Below, in pieces: positions 16,509 through 24,617 of a stretch of 64,000 nt of DNA. Location: positions 62,001 through 126,000 of the forward strand of contig NZ_SPKJ01000001.1 in NCBI RefSeq assembly GCF_009866965.1, given 5' to 3'. The DNA comes from Propylenella binzhouense. GTDB lineage: Bacteria; Pseudomonadota; Alphaproteobacteria; Rhizobiales; Afifellaceae. Each line of letters starts with the position of its first letter. The first letter of the stretch is position 1. The translations under genes and the position numbers were made by a program. The notes below the pieces were generated by a model, which saw only the letters and a program-made list of their open reading frames with translations, did not search any database and was not told the origin of the DNA.

Positions 16509-18662
16509 TCACTCGGCGGCGATCATCGCCGGGTCGTCGGCGTCGGCTTCGCCGTCACCCGGTTGCTCGTCCTCATCGTCGGCGAGGAATGCCGGCAGCG
16601 CATCGTCGCCGTCGGTCTCGCTCGCGTCCGCCGTGCTCGTTGCGTCGGGATCGGCGGGACGCAAGGGCTCCGGCAGCCAGCCGGTATCCGCGAGCAGGCG
16701 CTCGGCCTCCTTGGCCATGTCGGCCTTCTTGAGGTGGTCGATGAGCTGCGCCTTCTCTTCGCCGAGCGCTTCTCGCACGGCTTCGACGATCCGGCTCTTC
16801 GTGACGCGGCCGAGATAATTCGCGACGCTCGGACGCCATCCAGCCTCCACCATGTCGAGGCCCGTGGCACGCGCGAGCCGTTCGGCTTCGCGCATCCGCC
16901 GGTCGAGCCCGTGCTGGGAGACGCCGTTGCCGCTATAGGGATTCGGACGCTCGTAAAGAGCGTTGACCCCGTAGCTGACGCAATGCGCGAGCAGCGCGAG
17001 ACGGCTTGCATCGTCGAGCCCTGCGATCCAGTCCCATAGGCGATCGTCGTCCTCGAGCGGCATGTCGGCCTTCCAGGCCTCGACGCGCGCCTCGATCGCC
17101 TTGGCGGAGGCGCTGTGCTTCAGGTCGGTGGCCTGGACAGGGAAGTGAACCTCGCGAACTGCTGCCTCGACGGCGGAACCGTGTGCGTTGCGCTTGAAGG
17201 CGTCGAGCACGAGCTTGTGCAGGAGCGCCGTGAGGGCGACATGCGGGTGATTGGCGACTGATTCACGCAGCGCCAGCGTGCGATGCGCGGTGAGCTCGAT
17301 GACCAGGCGCTCGGGCAGCGGTTTGACGCCATCATCGTCCTCATCATCGTCGCCCTCTAGTTCTTGTCCGCCGATGGTGATGACAGCGCGCTGAACGGAC
17401 GGTGTTGCGGGAGCATAAACCCCGCCGTCCTCTCCATCGGCCTCGGCGTCGCCGCCGTCGACGGCAACAGGGGCCTCGTCCTCGGGCCGCACATAGCCAC
17501 GGTCGACCACGATGTCGCCGTCGCGGTCCACGCTGACGAAGACCCCGGCGCGAGCGATCTCGGCGGGATCGTAGACGACCGGGCGCTTCTCGAAGGCATC
17601 GAGAGCCTCCTCGATCTCGCCCAGCCGCTGATCGATCTCGTCCGGCAGCTCGTCGGCGCCATCATATTTCGCCTCGAGCCGATCGTATTCTGCGCGCAGC
17701 GTCTCGCGGTCGGCCCGTTCCTCGTTGGTGAGATCGACGGAAGCGCCGGTGATCTGGCGCAGACCATGATCGTAGCCATACGGTAGGTCGAGGTCGATCT
17801 TCACCCACTTCCAGCCTTCGCTGGCGATCTCTTCGGCCACGGTCTTGAGCCGCTCGCCGACCAAGCGATGGAGCAGCGCTGGGTCCTGGAGCCAGCCGCC
17901 GTTATCGTCCTCGAACAGGTCGCGCAGCACCGCGCCACCGGCGGCGACATATGCGTCGATGCCGACGAAGCGCGCACGCTTGTCGGACGCCGCAATCGTG
18001 CTCTCGGTGAGCAACTGGCGGATATGCCAGGGCTGCCGATTGTACGAATGCTGCACCGCCTCCCACACCTGCTCCTGACGCTCGTGATCCGGGTTGACGG
18101 TGAAGGCCATCAACATGTCGAGCGTCATGCTCTCCGCGGCATAGGCATCGCGGAGCGTCGGCGACACCGCGTTGAGACGGAGGCGCTGTTTGACGACCTG
18201 AACGGTCGCGAGGTACGCCGCTGCGATCTCCTCCTCGGTCATGCCCTTGTCGAGCATGTCCTGGAAGGCGCGAAACTGGTCGAGCGGGTGAAGGCCGGCG
18301 CGCAGCAGGTTCTCGGCGAGGGAGTCGTCCTCGGCGAGGATCTTGGTGTCGGACTTGCGCACAATGCAGGGCACGAGCCCGTCCTTGGGGAAGCGCTTGG
18401 CCTTGACCAGGCGCTCGATCGCCCGATAGCGGCGACCGCCGGCCGGCACCTCGAACATGCCGGTCTCATTGCCATCGGCATCAAGGACGGGGCGGACATT
18501 GAGGCCCTGGACCAGGTCCTCGCGCCGGCCGATGTCGTGGGTTAGCTCGTCGAGGTCGGCCTCAGGCCGGATGCGCCGGACATTCGACTCGGACAGCACG
18601 AGCTTGTTGAAGGGGATGTCGCGCGAACGCGAGAAGACGATCTTCTTGGTAGCCTTTGCCAT
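16509..18662 (-). CDS. ParB/RepB/Spo0J-type partition protein
   Basis: A 717-aa protein. The N-terminal ParB CTPase/nuclease-like domain spans residues about 12-130 (IPFNKLVLSESNVRRI, LVQGLNVRPVL, FEVPAGGRRYRAI, LAEDDSLAENLLR), followed by a ParB-type helix-turn-helix (GMTEEEIAAAYLATVQVVKQRL). The remaining 500 residues are an ICE-type extension with acidic linkers (EGDDDEDDDG). It is larger than chromosomal ParB (about 300 aa). No parA is present beside it, so this is probably an orphan ParB of the mobile element acting in maintenance or transcription. Leader A2 (18678-18717) lies 15 bases before the ATG. Confidence 0.88.
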   Translation of the reverse strand: MAKATKKIVFSRSRDIPFNKLVLSESNVRRIRPEADLDELTHDIGRREDLVQGLNVRPVLDADGNETGMFEVPAGGRRYRAIERLVKAKRFPKDGLVPCIVRKSDTKILAEDDSLAENLLRAGLHPLDQFRAFQDMLDKGMTEEEIAAAYLATVQVVKQRLRLNAVSPTLRDAYAAESMTLDMLMAFTVNPDHERQEQVWEAVQHSYNRQPWHIRQLLTESTIAASDKRARFVGIDAYVAAGGAVLRDLFEDDNGGWLQDPALLHRLVGERLKTVAEEIASEGWKWVKIDLDLPYGYDHGLRQITGASVDLTNEERADRETLRAEYDRLEAKYDGADELPDEIDQRLGEIEEALDAFEKRPVVYDPAEIARAGVFVSVDRDGDIVVDRGYVRPEDEAPVAVDGGDAEADGEDGGVYAPATPSVQRAVITIGGQELEGDDDEDDDGVKPLPERLVIELTAHRTLALRESVANHPHVALTALLHKLVLDAFKRNAHGSAVEAAVREVHFPVQATDLKHSASAKAIEARVEAWKADMPLEDDDRLWDWIAGLDDASRLALLAHCVSYGVNALYERPNPYSGNGVSQHGLDRRMREAERLARATGLDMVEAGWRPSVANYLGRVTKSRIVEAVREALGEEKAQLIDHLKKADMAKEAERLLADTGWLPEPLRPADPDATSTADASETDGDDALPAFLADDEDEQPGDGEADADDPAMIAAE

Positions 18663-18677
18663 ATCGGTTTGCTCCGC

Positions 18678-18717
18678 GACGGGCGCCGAGAGCCTCTCTC
18701 TCGGACCTAAACCCGTC
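18678..18717 (-). promoter_or_regulatory. structured leader A2 (40 nt, upstream of parB)
   Basis: On the minus strand an outer stem GACGGG/CCCGTC closes an inner 7-bp stem (CCGAGAG 18686-18692 / CTCTCGG 18698-18704) with a 5-nt loop. Leader A3 at 20186-20225 has the same length and fold; three inner base pairs differ by compensatory changes and one becomes G-U. It ends 15 bases before the ATG. Confidence 0.7.
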
Positions 18718-18785
18718 ACGAAGCGAAGCGTCGCCCTCTTACTCTGAGGACGGCGCAGCCTGCTGACGATCCGGAGAAGGGCAGA

Positions 18786-18817
18786 GCCGGAGACGCGCGC
18801 GAACGCGCATCTCCGGC
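18786..18817 (-). terminator. strong hairpin after the DUF2958 gene
   Basis: Arms GCCGGAGA (18786-18793) and TCTCCGGC (18810-18817) continue, after one mismatch, into GCGCG/CGCGC with a CGAA loop. It starts 24 bases past the DUF2958 stop and is a likely transcription barrier or 3' stabiliser, although no U-tract follows. Confidence 0.5.
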
Positions 18818-18841
18818 CCGGGAGTTCCAGGATGAGGCGCT

Positions 18842-19213
18842 TCACACGCCATCACCACGAGCACGCTGCGCGCGGTAGAGGATGCGTTCGGCGGCGCGGA
18901 CGCTTCCTGCCTCGCGGGCGGCCTCCGCCCAGGTCGAGAGCGTGAAGTCGCCGGTGAAGAGGATGTCGCGTTCGATCCCCATCCCGAACGGCAGACGGAT
19001 CGAGGTTAGCTCCTCGAGGGAAAAGCTGCCGAGCTCAGGATCGCCGAGATCGGCTAGGCCGAATAGCGTGTCGCCGTCGCCGTCCAACTCGGTAGCGAGC
19101 CAGACGCCTTCGCCCAGGGGATTAAAGAACTTGACGACAGGGACATGATCGGCGCCGCGTTCGCGGCCGTTGGCGAGCAGACGCTCGCGCAGGTCGTCGG
19201 TCAGGAGGATCAT
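18842..19213 (-). CDS. DUF2958 family protein
   Basis: A 123-aa protein matching DUF2958: LLTDDLRERLLANGRER, PVVKFFNPLGEGVWLATELD, LFGLADLGDPELGSFSLEEL, LPFGMGIERDILF. DUF2958 proteins are conserved in ICEs and broad-host plasmids, usually next to ArdC-type genes, and their activity is not known. The ATG overlaps the ardC-like stop by four bases (ATGA), so the two are translationally coupled and probably function together in the recipient. Confidence 0.88.
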   Translation of the reverse strand: MILLTDDLRERLLANGRERGADHVPVVKFFNPLGEGVWLATELDGDGDTLFGLADLGDPELGSFSLEELTSIRLPFGMGIERDILFTGDFTLSTWAEAAREAGSVRAAERILYRAQRARGDGV

Positions 19214-20172
19214 GCCGCCCTCCTATCGATGTTGGTTTCGTCGGACTCCGTGGCGGCGGTGGTCTCTGGCAGGAAAGTGAGCAGCCAATCCGCAGCCTTG
19301 CTGGCCTGGGATGCGGAGCGGACAATGGCGCGATTGTCCTCCCGTAGCACGTCGAGCCACGAGGCGATGTAGTCGGTGTGCCGCACAGTCGGGACGATGC
19401 CGAGGGAGGCGCAGCAGAAGGCCGCGTTCATCTCGGCGACCAGTTCCTCAAACGCATACTTCTTCGAGCCGAAGGAGCCGGAAAGATCGCGGCCGAGGCG
19501 GGACGCATGGCCTGTCGCATGACCAAGCTCATGCAGGGCTGTGCGGTGCCAGTTGATCGTCTCGAAATAGGCCTGCGGAGGCGGCACCTGAACGTAGTCG
19601 TGCGCTTGCACGTAGAAGGCGCGATTGCCCCCGATCCGGAAGTCGATTCCCGTCGCCTTGATCAGCGCCTCTACGCGCGGCTCGATCAGGCCGGCCTCCG
19701 GTGCGGGTGGCGCGACGGCGAGGTCATCGGGCAGGTCCTCGCATTGCGCGACGTTGAAGACGGTGAAGCGCTTGAGGAACGGAATGGCCTGCGCTTCCTC
19801 GCCGGTTTCCTGCGCGCGCTTCTTCTCGTCGTCGGGAATGAAGCGGTCGGCGTAGACGACGGTGGTGCCGCGCTCGCCCTTGCGGACATGGCCGCCGAGT
19901 GAGAGCGCCTGGCGGAACGTCAGCCAGCACTGCAGCGGGAAGCCATGCTCGATCACCGCGCCCCACAGGATCAGCACGTTGATCCCCGAATACTGCCGGC
20001 CGGTTGCCGCGTTGGCTGGCATGGCGAGCGGCGCTTTCGCCCCGGCCGTGCCCCAGGGTTGGACCCAGGGCACGCGGCCGGCCTCCAGCTCGGCGATGAT
20101 CTTGTTGGTGATGTCGTCATAGAGGCTCGCCCGGTCGGCGCCGGCACGAACGTTGCGGTTATGTCTGGACAT
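19210..20172 (-). CDS. ArdC-like antirestriction protein (ssDNA-binding domain + zincin metallopeptidase)
   Basis: A 320-aa protein. Residues about 14-130 are the ArdC N-terminal ssDNA-binding domain (ASLYDDITNKIIAELEAG, VPWVQPW, YSGINVLILW, VRKGERGTTVVYADRF). The C-terminal half is the MPTase-like zincin with HELGH (214-218) and a downstream Glu region (YAFEELVAEMNAAFCC). ArdC proteins protect incoming single-stranded plasmid DNA against restriction. It is the promoter-proximal gene of this block; leader A3 lies 13 bases before the ATG. Confidence 0.9.
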   Translation of the reverse strand: MSRHNRNVRAGADRASLYDDITNKIIAELEAGRVPWVQPWGTAGAKAPLAMPANAATGRQYSGINVLILWGAVIEHGFPLQCWLTFRQALSLGGHVRKGERGTTVVYADRFIPDDEKKRAQETGEEAQAIPFLKRFTVFNVAQCEDLPDDLAVAPPAPEAGLIEPRVEALIKATGIDFRIGGNRAFYVQAHDYVQVPPPQAYFETINWHRTALHELGHATGHASRLGRDLSGSFGSKKYAFEELVAEMNAAFCCASLGIVPTVRHTDYIASWLDVLREDNRAIVRSASQASKAADWLLTFLPETTAATESDETNIDRRAA

Positions 20173-20185
20173 CGCGGTTCTCCGC

Positions 20186-20225
20186 GACGGGCGCCGGAGG
20201 CCTCTCCTCCAGCCCTCAACCCGTC
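20186..20225 (-). promoter_or_regulatory. structured leader A3 (40 nt, upstream of ardC-like gene)
   Basis: Outer stem GACGGG/CCCGTC and inner 7-bp stem as in leader A2, ending 13 bases before the ATG. Compared with A2, three inner pairs switch A-U/G-C in both partners and one C-G becomes U-G, so pairing is kept while sequence changes. Confidence 0.7.
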
Positions 20226-20265
20226 ACGGCGAACCCGGTCCGCACTCTCACTCTCTAGGGGCGTT

Positions 20266-20331
20266 GCGGGGGTGTCCCCGCAGAAGGGGTCGGCCGAGAC
20301 CTTGGCTCGGCCGCAGGGGAAGGCCTTCCCC
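20266..20331. repeat. three consecutive perfect palindromes
   Basis: GCGGGG-gtgt-CCCCGC (20266-20281), CGGCCGAG-n7-CTCGGCCG (20291-20313) and the uninterrupted GGGGAAGGCCTTCCCC (20316-20331) lie in tandem in the intergenic region between the ardC-like gene and abiE. Such arrays are typical of protein-binding regulatory or replication/transfer sites; the actual role is unknown. Confidence 0.55.
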
Positions 20332-20452
20332 TCCACTCACTTGGATCACGTCTCTATCACTTCCAATCTGCGGGGCGGTGACTTCCCAATCACTATGCGT
20401 CGCATCTCCGATTTTCCAAGGACGAGCAGGCTACCAAAGGCAGGAGGGAGGT

Positions 20453-20499
20453 GATACAAAACCTCGTAGTATAGGAGCCATATTACGAGTATTTGTATC
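20453..20499 (+). promoter_or_regulatory. inverted-repeat operator at the abiE promoter
   Basis: GATACAAA (20453-20460) and TTTGTATC (20492-20499) are perfect outer arms; CCTCGTA and TACGAG continue the pairing inward with few mismatches over about 18 bases per side. The repeat ends immediately before the abiEi ATG at 20501. AbiEi antitoxins are known to repress their own promoters through inverted repeats, so autoregulation is expected. Confidence 0.7.
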
Positions 20500-20500
20500 A

Positions 20501-21118
20501 ATGCCTCACACCGGTTCCCAGCGGCAAGCCGCCAAGGCCCTTCTTCAGGAGCGAGGAATCGTGCGCCTAGCCGAACTGCGCACCGCCGGCATAACAGCCG
20601 CCACGATGAGCCGTATGGAAAGGGACGGCGAAGTGCTGCGGCTGGCCCGGGGACTATATCAACTCCCCGATGCAGCGCTGGACGCAAGCCATAACCTGGC
20701 CGAAGCCGCCAAGCGCGTACCCAAGGGCGTCGTCTGTCTGGTTTCGGCGCTCGCCTTCCACGGCCTTACCGATCAGCTTCCGAGGAAAGTCTGGCTCGCG
20801 ATCGGTCAGAAGGACTGGGCACCCAAACCAGACAGTTCGTCCATTCGGATCGTCCGTTTCACGGAGAGCCTGCTCACCGAAGATGTGGAGACGCACATCA
20901 TCGAAAGCGTGCCGGTGAAGGTCTTCAGCGTCGCCAAGACCATCGCAGATTGCTTCCGGCATCGCAGCAAAATCGGCCAGACAGTCGCCATCGAGGGGCT
21001 TCAGGAAGCGCTGCGTCAGCGCAAGGCCACGCCGGGGGAAATTGCCCGCCAAGCTGAACGCGGGGGCGTATCCACCGTGATCCGGCCCTATCTCGAAGCG
21101 CTGACTGCGAATGGCTAA
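20501..21118 (+). CDS. abiEi: AbiEi-family antitoxin
   Basis: A 205-aa protein. The N-terminal 60 residues form a winged-helix (LLQERGIVRLAELRTAGITA, MSRMERDGEVLRLARGLYQL) like the AbiEi_4 DNA-binding domain, and the rest is the AbiEi antitoxin domain (PKGVVCLVSALAFHGLTDQL, VWLAIG, VKVFSVAKTIADCFRHRSKIG). Type IV antitoxin and transcriptional repressor of its own operon. The start at 20501 is preferred over the long upstream frame because it follows the operator directly and gives the family length. It overlaps abiEii by 8 bases. Confidence 0.88.
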   Translation: MPHTGSQRQAAKALLQERGIVRLAELRTAGITAATMSRMERDGEVLRLARGLYQLPDAALDASHNLAEAAKRVPKGVVCLVSALAFHGLTDQLPRKVWLAIGQKDWAPKPDSSSIRIVRFTESLLTEDVETHIIESVPVKVFSVAKTIADCFRHRSKIGQTVAIEGLQEALRQRKATPGEIARQAERGGVSTVIRPYLEALTANG

Positions 21119-21980
21119 GGAGCTCAAGAATATCGACGCGTCAGTACGCGCGCGCCTCTTGAGCCTCTCCAAGGCGAGTGGCCAAAGCTTCGAACTGGTC
21201 CTCATCCGATTCGCGCTGGAGCGGCTGCTCTTCCGGCTTGGTCGATCGTCTCATGCAGACCGTTTCGTGCTGAAGGGTGCGATGCTGCTCATGAGCTGGT
21301 TCGACGATCCGCACCGCGGCACGCGCGATCTCGACTTGCTTGGTTTCGGGGACCCAGACCCCGAACCGATGCTCGCAGCATTCCGGGAAATCCTCACCAT
21401 CGATGCCAACGATGGCGTGACCTTCGACGCCGACGCGCTCCGGGTCGATCGCATCCGTGAAGAGCTGGAATATGGCGGTCTGAGACTCAGAACCACGGCT
21501 TCGATCAGCGGAGCTCGGGTCAATCTGGTGATCGACATCGGCTTCGGCGACACCTTGGAGCCGGGTGCTGAGATGCTGGAATACCCGACGTTGCTCGACT
21601 TTCCGGCGCCTCGCCTTCGCGCCTATGCCCGCGAGACCGTCATCGCCGAGAAATTCCAGGCGATGGTGGCGCTCGGCCGTACCAACAGCCGGATGAAGGA
21701 CTTCTACGACATCTGGATTCTGAGCCGGTCGTTCCCATTCGACGGCGATCGCCTGCCACGCGCCATCGCGGCTACTTTTACCCGCCGTGAAACACCGATC
21801 CCGATAGAGTTGCCAGACGCGCTGACGCCGGCTTTCGCCGTAGATCAACAAAAGCAGCGGCAATGGCGGGCATTCGTTGAAGACGTTGCTCTCGACCCCG
21901 GGGATCTGGCAGCAGTGATCCGGGATATTGCAGACTTCCTGATGCCGCATGCCATGACCGCCGCACGGATAAATCAATGA
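21111..21980 (+). CDS. abiEii: AbiEii/AbiGii-family nucleotidyltransferase toxin
   Basis: A 289-aa protein of the DNA polymerase-beta nucleotidyltransferase fold. RFVLKGAMLLMSWF and RGTRDLDLLGFG give the K...R-T-x-D-x-D catalytic motif, and IAEKFQAMVALGRTNSRMKDFYDI is the conserved helical segment containing the K-D-x-x-D motif. AbiEii toxins transfer nucleotides to RNA acceptors and arrest growth, aborting phage infection when the antitoxin fails. Its start overlaps abiEi by 8 bases, the usual arrangement. Confidence 0.9.
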   Translation: MAKELKNIDASVRARLLSLSKASGQSFELVLIRFALERLLFRLGRSSHADRFVLKGAMLLMSWFDDPHRGTRDLDLLGFGDPDPEPMLAAFREILTIDANDGVTFDADALRVDRIREELEYGGLRLRTTASISGARVNLVIDIGFGDTLEPGAEMLEYPTLLDFPAPRLRAYARETVIAEKFQAMVALGRTNSRMKDFYDIWILSRSFPFDGDRLPRAIAATFTRRETPIPIELPDALTPAFAVDQQKQRQWRAFVEDVALDPGDLAAVIRDIADFLMPHAMTAARINQ

Positions 21981-22082
21981 GCAAACTTTGGACCATGGCC
22001 ACAGTAAGCCGGAGACGTAACAGCGAACAAAACGCCGTCTCTCGCACGTGGCCACCAACATATCGAGCGGGAGGTTTCCTCG

Positions 22083-22865
22083 ATGGCCGGTCCATCTGAA
22101 ACAACGGTCAGGCGGCTCTTCGCCCTGTCGGGAAACCTCTGCGCCTTTCCGGATTGTTCGCTGCGCATCGTCGAACCCGATGGGACCATTACGGGAGAAA
22201 TCTGTCATATCCGCGCGCATCGTAAGGGCGGTCCCCGGTACCATGCCATGCAGACGGAGGAGGAGCGTCACGGCTTTGGCAATCTCGTGCTCCTCTGCCG
22301 CCGCCACCACAAACTCGTTGATGCCCAACCCAATGTGTATTCGGCGGAATCATTGCTGGAAATCAAGGTCCTCCGCGAACGGGAGATGGGCCGGCCCGAG
22401 CAACCCGCCGACGGCTTCTACGCCAAGATTCTCCTCAATGACCTTCGGCGGATCACGGTGAAAAACGATGGCGGCAATGTCGCAATCGATAGCCCAGGAG
22501 CGATACAGGCTCAAACCATCAACGTGAAAACTATCCGGAAGACGGTGAAGATCAACGCACCGCCAGGCACTATCGGGGCCGATCAGAACGCGAGCAGGTA
22601 CATTCAGTATCTCATCAACCGTTACAATGAATTCGCCAGTGCGGACAAAACGCGTGCGTTAAAATTCAGCTTCGGCGCGATTTCTAAAAATATAGAGAGC
22701 AATTTCGGCTCGCCCTGGAGACTCCTTCCGATAGAACAATTCTCTTCCTTATGTGAATACCTTCAGCGGCGCATCAGCAAGACACGCGTAGCAAAGCTGA
22801 ACACGGCCAAAAGCCACCGTTCGTTTTCCACTTTTGAGGAATTCACCTGCGGTAAAGCGGTTTGA
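22083..22865 (+). CDS. HNH-endonuclease-like protein
   Basis: A 260-aa protein. Residues 18-80 hold an HNH-type zinc site: C20..C25, ICHIRAHRKGGPR (H42), NLVLLCRRHHKLVD (C72, H75, H76). The C-terminal 140 residues are lysine-rich (VKTIRKTVKINAPPGTIGAD, YLINRYNEFASADKTRALKF) with no family I recognise. GGGAGG precedes the ATG. Base composition becomes clearly lower in GC toward its 3' end, suggesting recent transfer. It sits between abiE and the Vsr/Druantia-like operon, so an anti-phage effector is likely by context. Confidence 0.75.
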   Translation: MAGPSETTVRRLFALSGNLCAFPDCSLRIVEPDGTITGEICHIRAHRKGGPRYHAMQTEEERHGFGNLVLLCRRHHKLVDAQPNVYSAESLLEIKVLREREMGRPEQPADGFYAKILLNDLRRITVKNDGGNVAIDSPGAIQAQTINVKTIRKTVKINAPPGTIGADQNASRYIQYLINRYNEFASADKTRALKFSFGAISKNIESNFGSPWRLLPIEQFSSLCEYLQRRISKTRVAKLNTAKSHRSFSTFEEFTCGKAV

Positions 22866-22972
22866 ATCGCACCGACGCTTTAGAAGGGCGCGATCCGGCC
22901 CTGAGGCTCGGCCAATAATACGGCCAAGGGTGTGCGCTCATCCCTGAATGCGGCGGGCTGCGGAAACGGAAG

Positions 22973-23458
22973 CTAGGCGTAAGGCGGTTTTACGAACTCA
23001 CGAACCTCAGACGGGGCGAAAAATGCCTGGAGGGCGCGCTTGAGGCGCTCGCCATTCCGAACGTCGCATTCCCAGACAACGAGCACGCGATAGCCTTGCG
23101 CTTCTAGAGCTGCGATCTTTTCGGCATCGCGGGCCTGGTTTCGGGCGAGCTTCTCGCCCCAGTAGCTGGTATTCGATTTCGGTGACGACGCAAGCCGGCA
23201 GCCTGTGTGGGAGTGCCAGAAGCACCCATGGACAAAGATCGCCCACTTGCGGCTTTTGTTCGCGAGGTCCGGCTTGCCTGGGAGGTCGACGACATGGTTG
23301 CGGAAACGTAGGCCAAGGGCTTGTACGGCCGATCGGGTCAGCACTTCCGGCTTCGTATTCTTTGAGCGGATGCGCGCCATCATCTGGGAGCGCGTAAGTG
23401 GTTCACGCTTCCGGCGCGGTGGTATCTTTGCGACCGGTGATGACTTGGACTTGGGCAC
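22973..23458 (-). CDS. vsr: very short patch repair (Vsr) endonuclease
   Basis: A 161-aa protein with the Vsr pattern MMARIRSKNTKPEVLTRSAV, LGLRFRNHVVDLPGKPDL (catalytic Asp), WAIFVHGCFWHSHTGC (FWH motif and zinc Cys) and VLVVWECDVRN. Vsr nicks T:G mismatches left by deamination of 5-methylcytosine. Here it is the last gene of an operon that starts with a cytosine-5 methylase, giving it a direct reason to be present. Its start lies 13 bases past the nuclease stop. The loop after PGKPDL is shorter than usual (ANKSRKW), with core residues kept. Confidence 0.9.
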   Translation of the reverse strand: MPKSKSSPVAKIPPRRKREPLTRSQMMARIRSKNTKPEVLTRSAVQALGLRFRNHVVDLPGKPDLANKSRKWAIFVHGCFWHSHTGCRLASSPKSNTSYWGEKLARNQARDAEKIAALEAQGYRVLVVWECDVRNGERLKRALQAFFAPSEVREFVKPPYA

Positions 23459-23470
23459 CTAGCTTTCCTG

Positions 23471-24616
23471 TCACGACAATTGATTTGCGCTCGCAGGCGT
23501 CGCGCCCGTCACTACGCCGGGTAGATCGTCCACCGCGAAGACGCAGGTCGACGGGTCTGCGCGGAGCCGGCCGTCGGGCTTCAGCTTAGCGGAGACGATT
23601 CTCCAGCGCGCGTCCTTTGGCGACGCGGTCAGATCACCGTGAATGCTCCGGCGCAAAACGAGCGGCTGTATTTCTGGCGGCATGAATGGCTGATGGATAG
23701 AGAGATACGCAGTGTAGAGGTCTCCGTCCTGACCCAGCTCGATCCGGTCCAGCACGCCCGCCGCCGCGGTCTCTGTGAGGCCGTTTGAACCGGCCGTTGC
23801 GAGCCACGGCCAGAATGCTGGGCAGAGCGCTTGGAAGGGGCATGCGGTGCATGCCTCCTCTCCGGGCCGAGCAAGCGCTTCTGGCGGAGCAGCTGCAGCA
23901 AGAGCCCGATTCAAGCTGTCGAGCGCGGCAAGTGCGTCTCTGGCTTCTGCCCCGCAGACTGCGGGATCGAGCGGCACATCCATGGTCTGGCCTGATGCGG
24001 CGACAATGCGGCCTTGCGCCGGCCACCGCCCCAGCGCTTCGGCGATGATAGCTGCGTAGAGTCGAAGCTGTCGGCGGAAGCCTTCAAGCACGGCCCCCGC
24101 TCCGCGCCAGGCCGGATCAGGAATCGAGGACTTGTATTCTGTAAGGACACGGCCATCGAAACGGTCCGGGCGGCCGGCAAGCCGGCCTCCTCGCGCTAGA
24201 AGCAGTCGTTCGGCAGACACACTGCCGCTGCGCGGCGCCTTGCGCTGGCTGCCGGTATTCGCTGCGACGATACCCTGCGCCGACGAGAGCGCCCGCTGCC
24301 GGACAAGAAAATAGCCCGGCCAGCGGTCGGGCGCCGCGTAGCGCGCGTCGAGCGGATGCGATCTCGCCGCCGCAGCTGCCTCATCGACCGCCGCCTTCCA
24401 GACCTGCTCCGTGGTTGCGGCTGTTGCACCGGGCTGTGCAGCCGCTTCCGCGACCTTGTGGAATGCCGTTCCTAGCCACGCGCGTGGATCATGCAGGACG
24501 AAGCTCTCCGCAGCCCGCGATGCGGCGAAGGCACCACGGAGCGCGCACAAGCGCATGTGAGACCATAAGGTCGGGCCGGTGCGGTCGAGGGGCGTGAGGA
24601 CGATCCGGCGGTGCAT
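23471..24616 (-). CDS. PD-(D/E)XK nuclease of the RecB/Cas4 type with putative Fe-S cluster
   Basis: A 381-aa protein. Catalytic motifs: WLGTAFHKVAE (His motif), GRPDRFDGRVLTEYKSS (D...ExK core), and a QLRLYAAII motif-IV helix. Cysteines in MRLCALRGAF near the N-terminus and ACTACPFQALC near the C-terminus match the four-Cys iron-sulfur staple of Cas4/AddB-type nucleases. The ATG at 24616 lies one base after the helicase stop (TAGCATG), so it is co-translated with the giant helicase and may act as its nuclease partner. The C-terminal 100 residues, after the cysteine cluster, are of unknown fold. Confidence 0.85.
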   Translation of the reverse strand: MHRRIVLTPLDRTGPTLWSHMRLCALRGAFAASRAAESFVLHDPRAWLGTAFHKVAEAAAQPGATAATTEQVWKAAVDEAAAAARSHPLDARYAAPDRWPGYFLVRQRALSSAQGIVAANTGSQRKAPRSGSVSAERLLLARGGRLAGRPDRFDGRVLTEYKSSIPDPAWRGAGAVLEGFRRQLRLYAAIIAEALGRWPAQGRIVAASGQTMDVPLDPAVCGAEARDALAALDSLNRALAAAAPPEALARPGEEACTACPFQALCPAFWPWLATAGSNGLTETAAAGVLDRIELGQDGDLYTAYLSIHQPFMPPEIQPLVLRRSIHGDLTASPKDARWRIVSAKLKPDGRLRADPSTCVFAVDDLPGVVTGATPASANQLS

Positions 24617-24617
24617 G

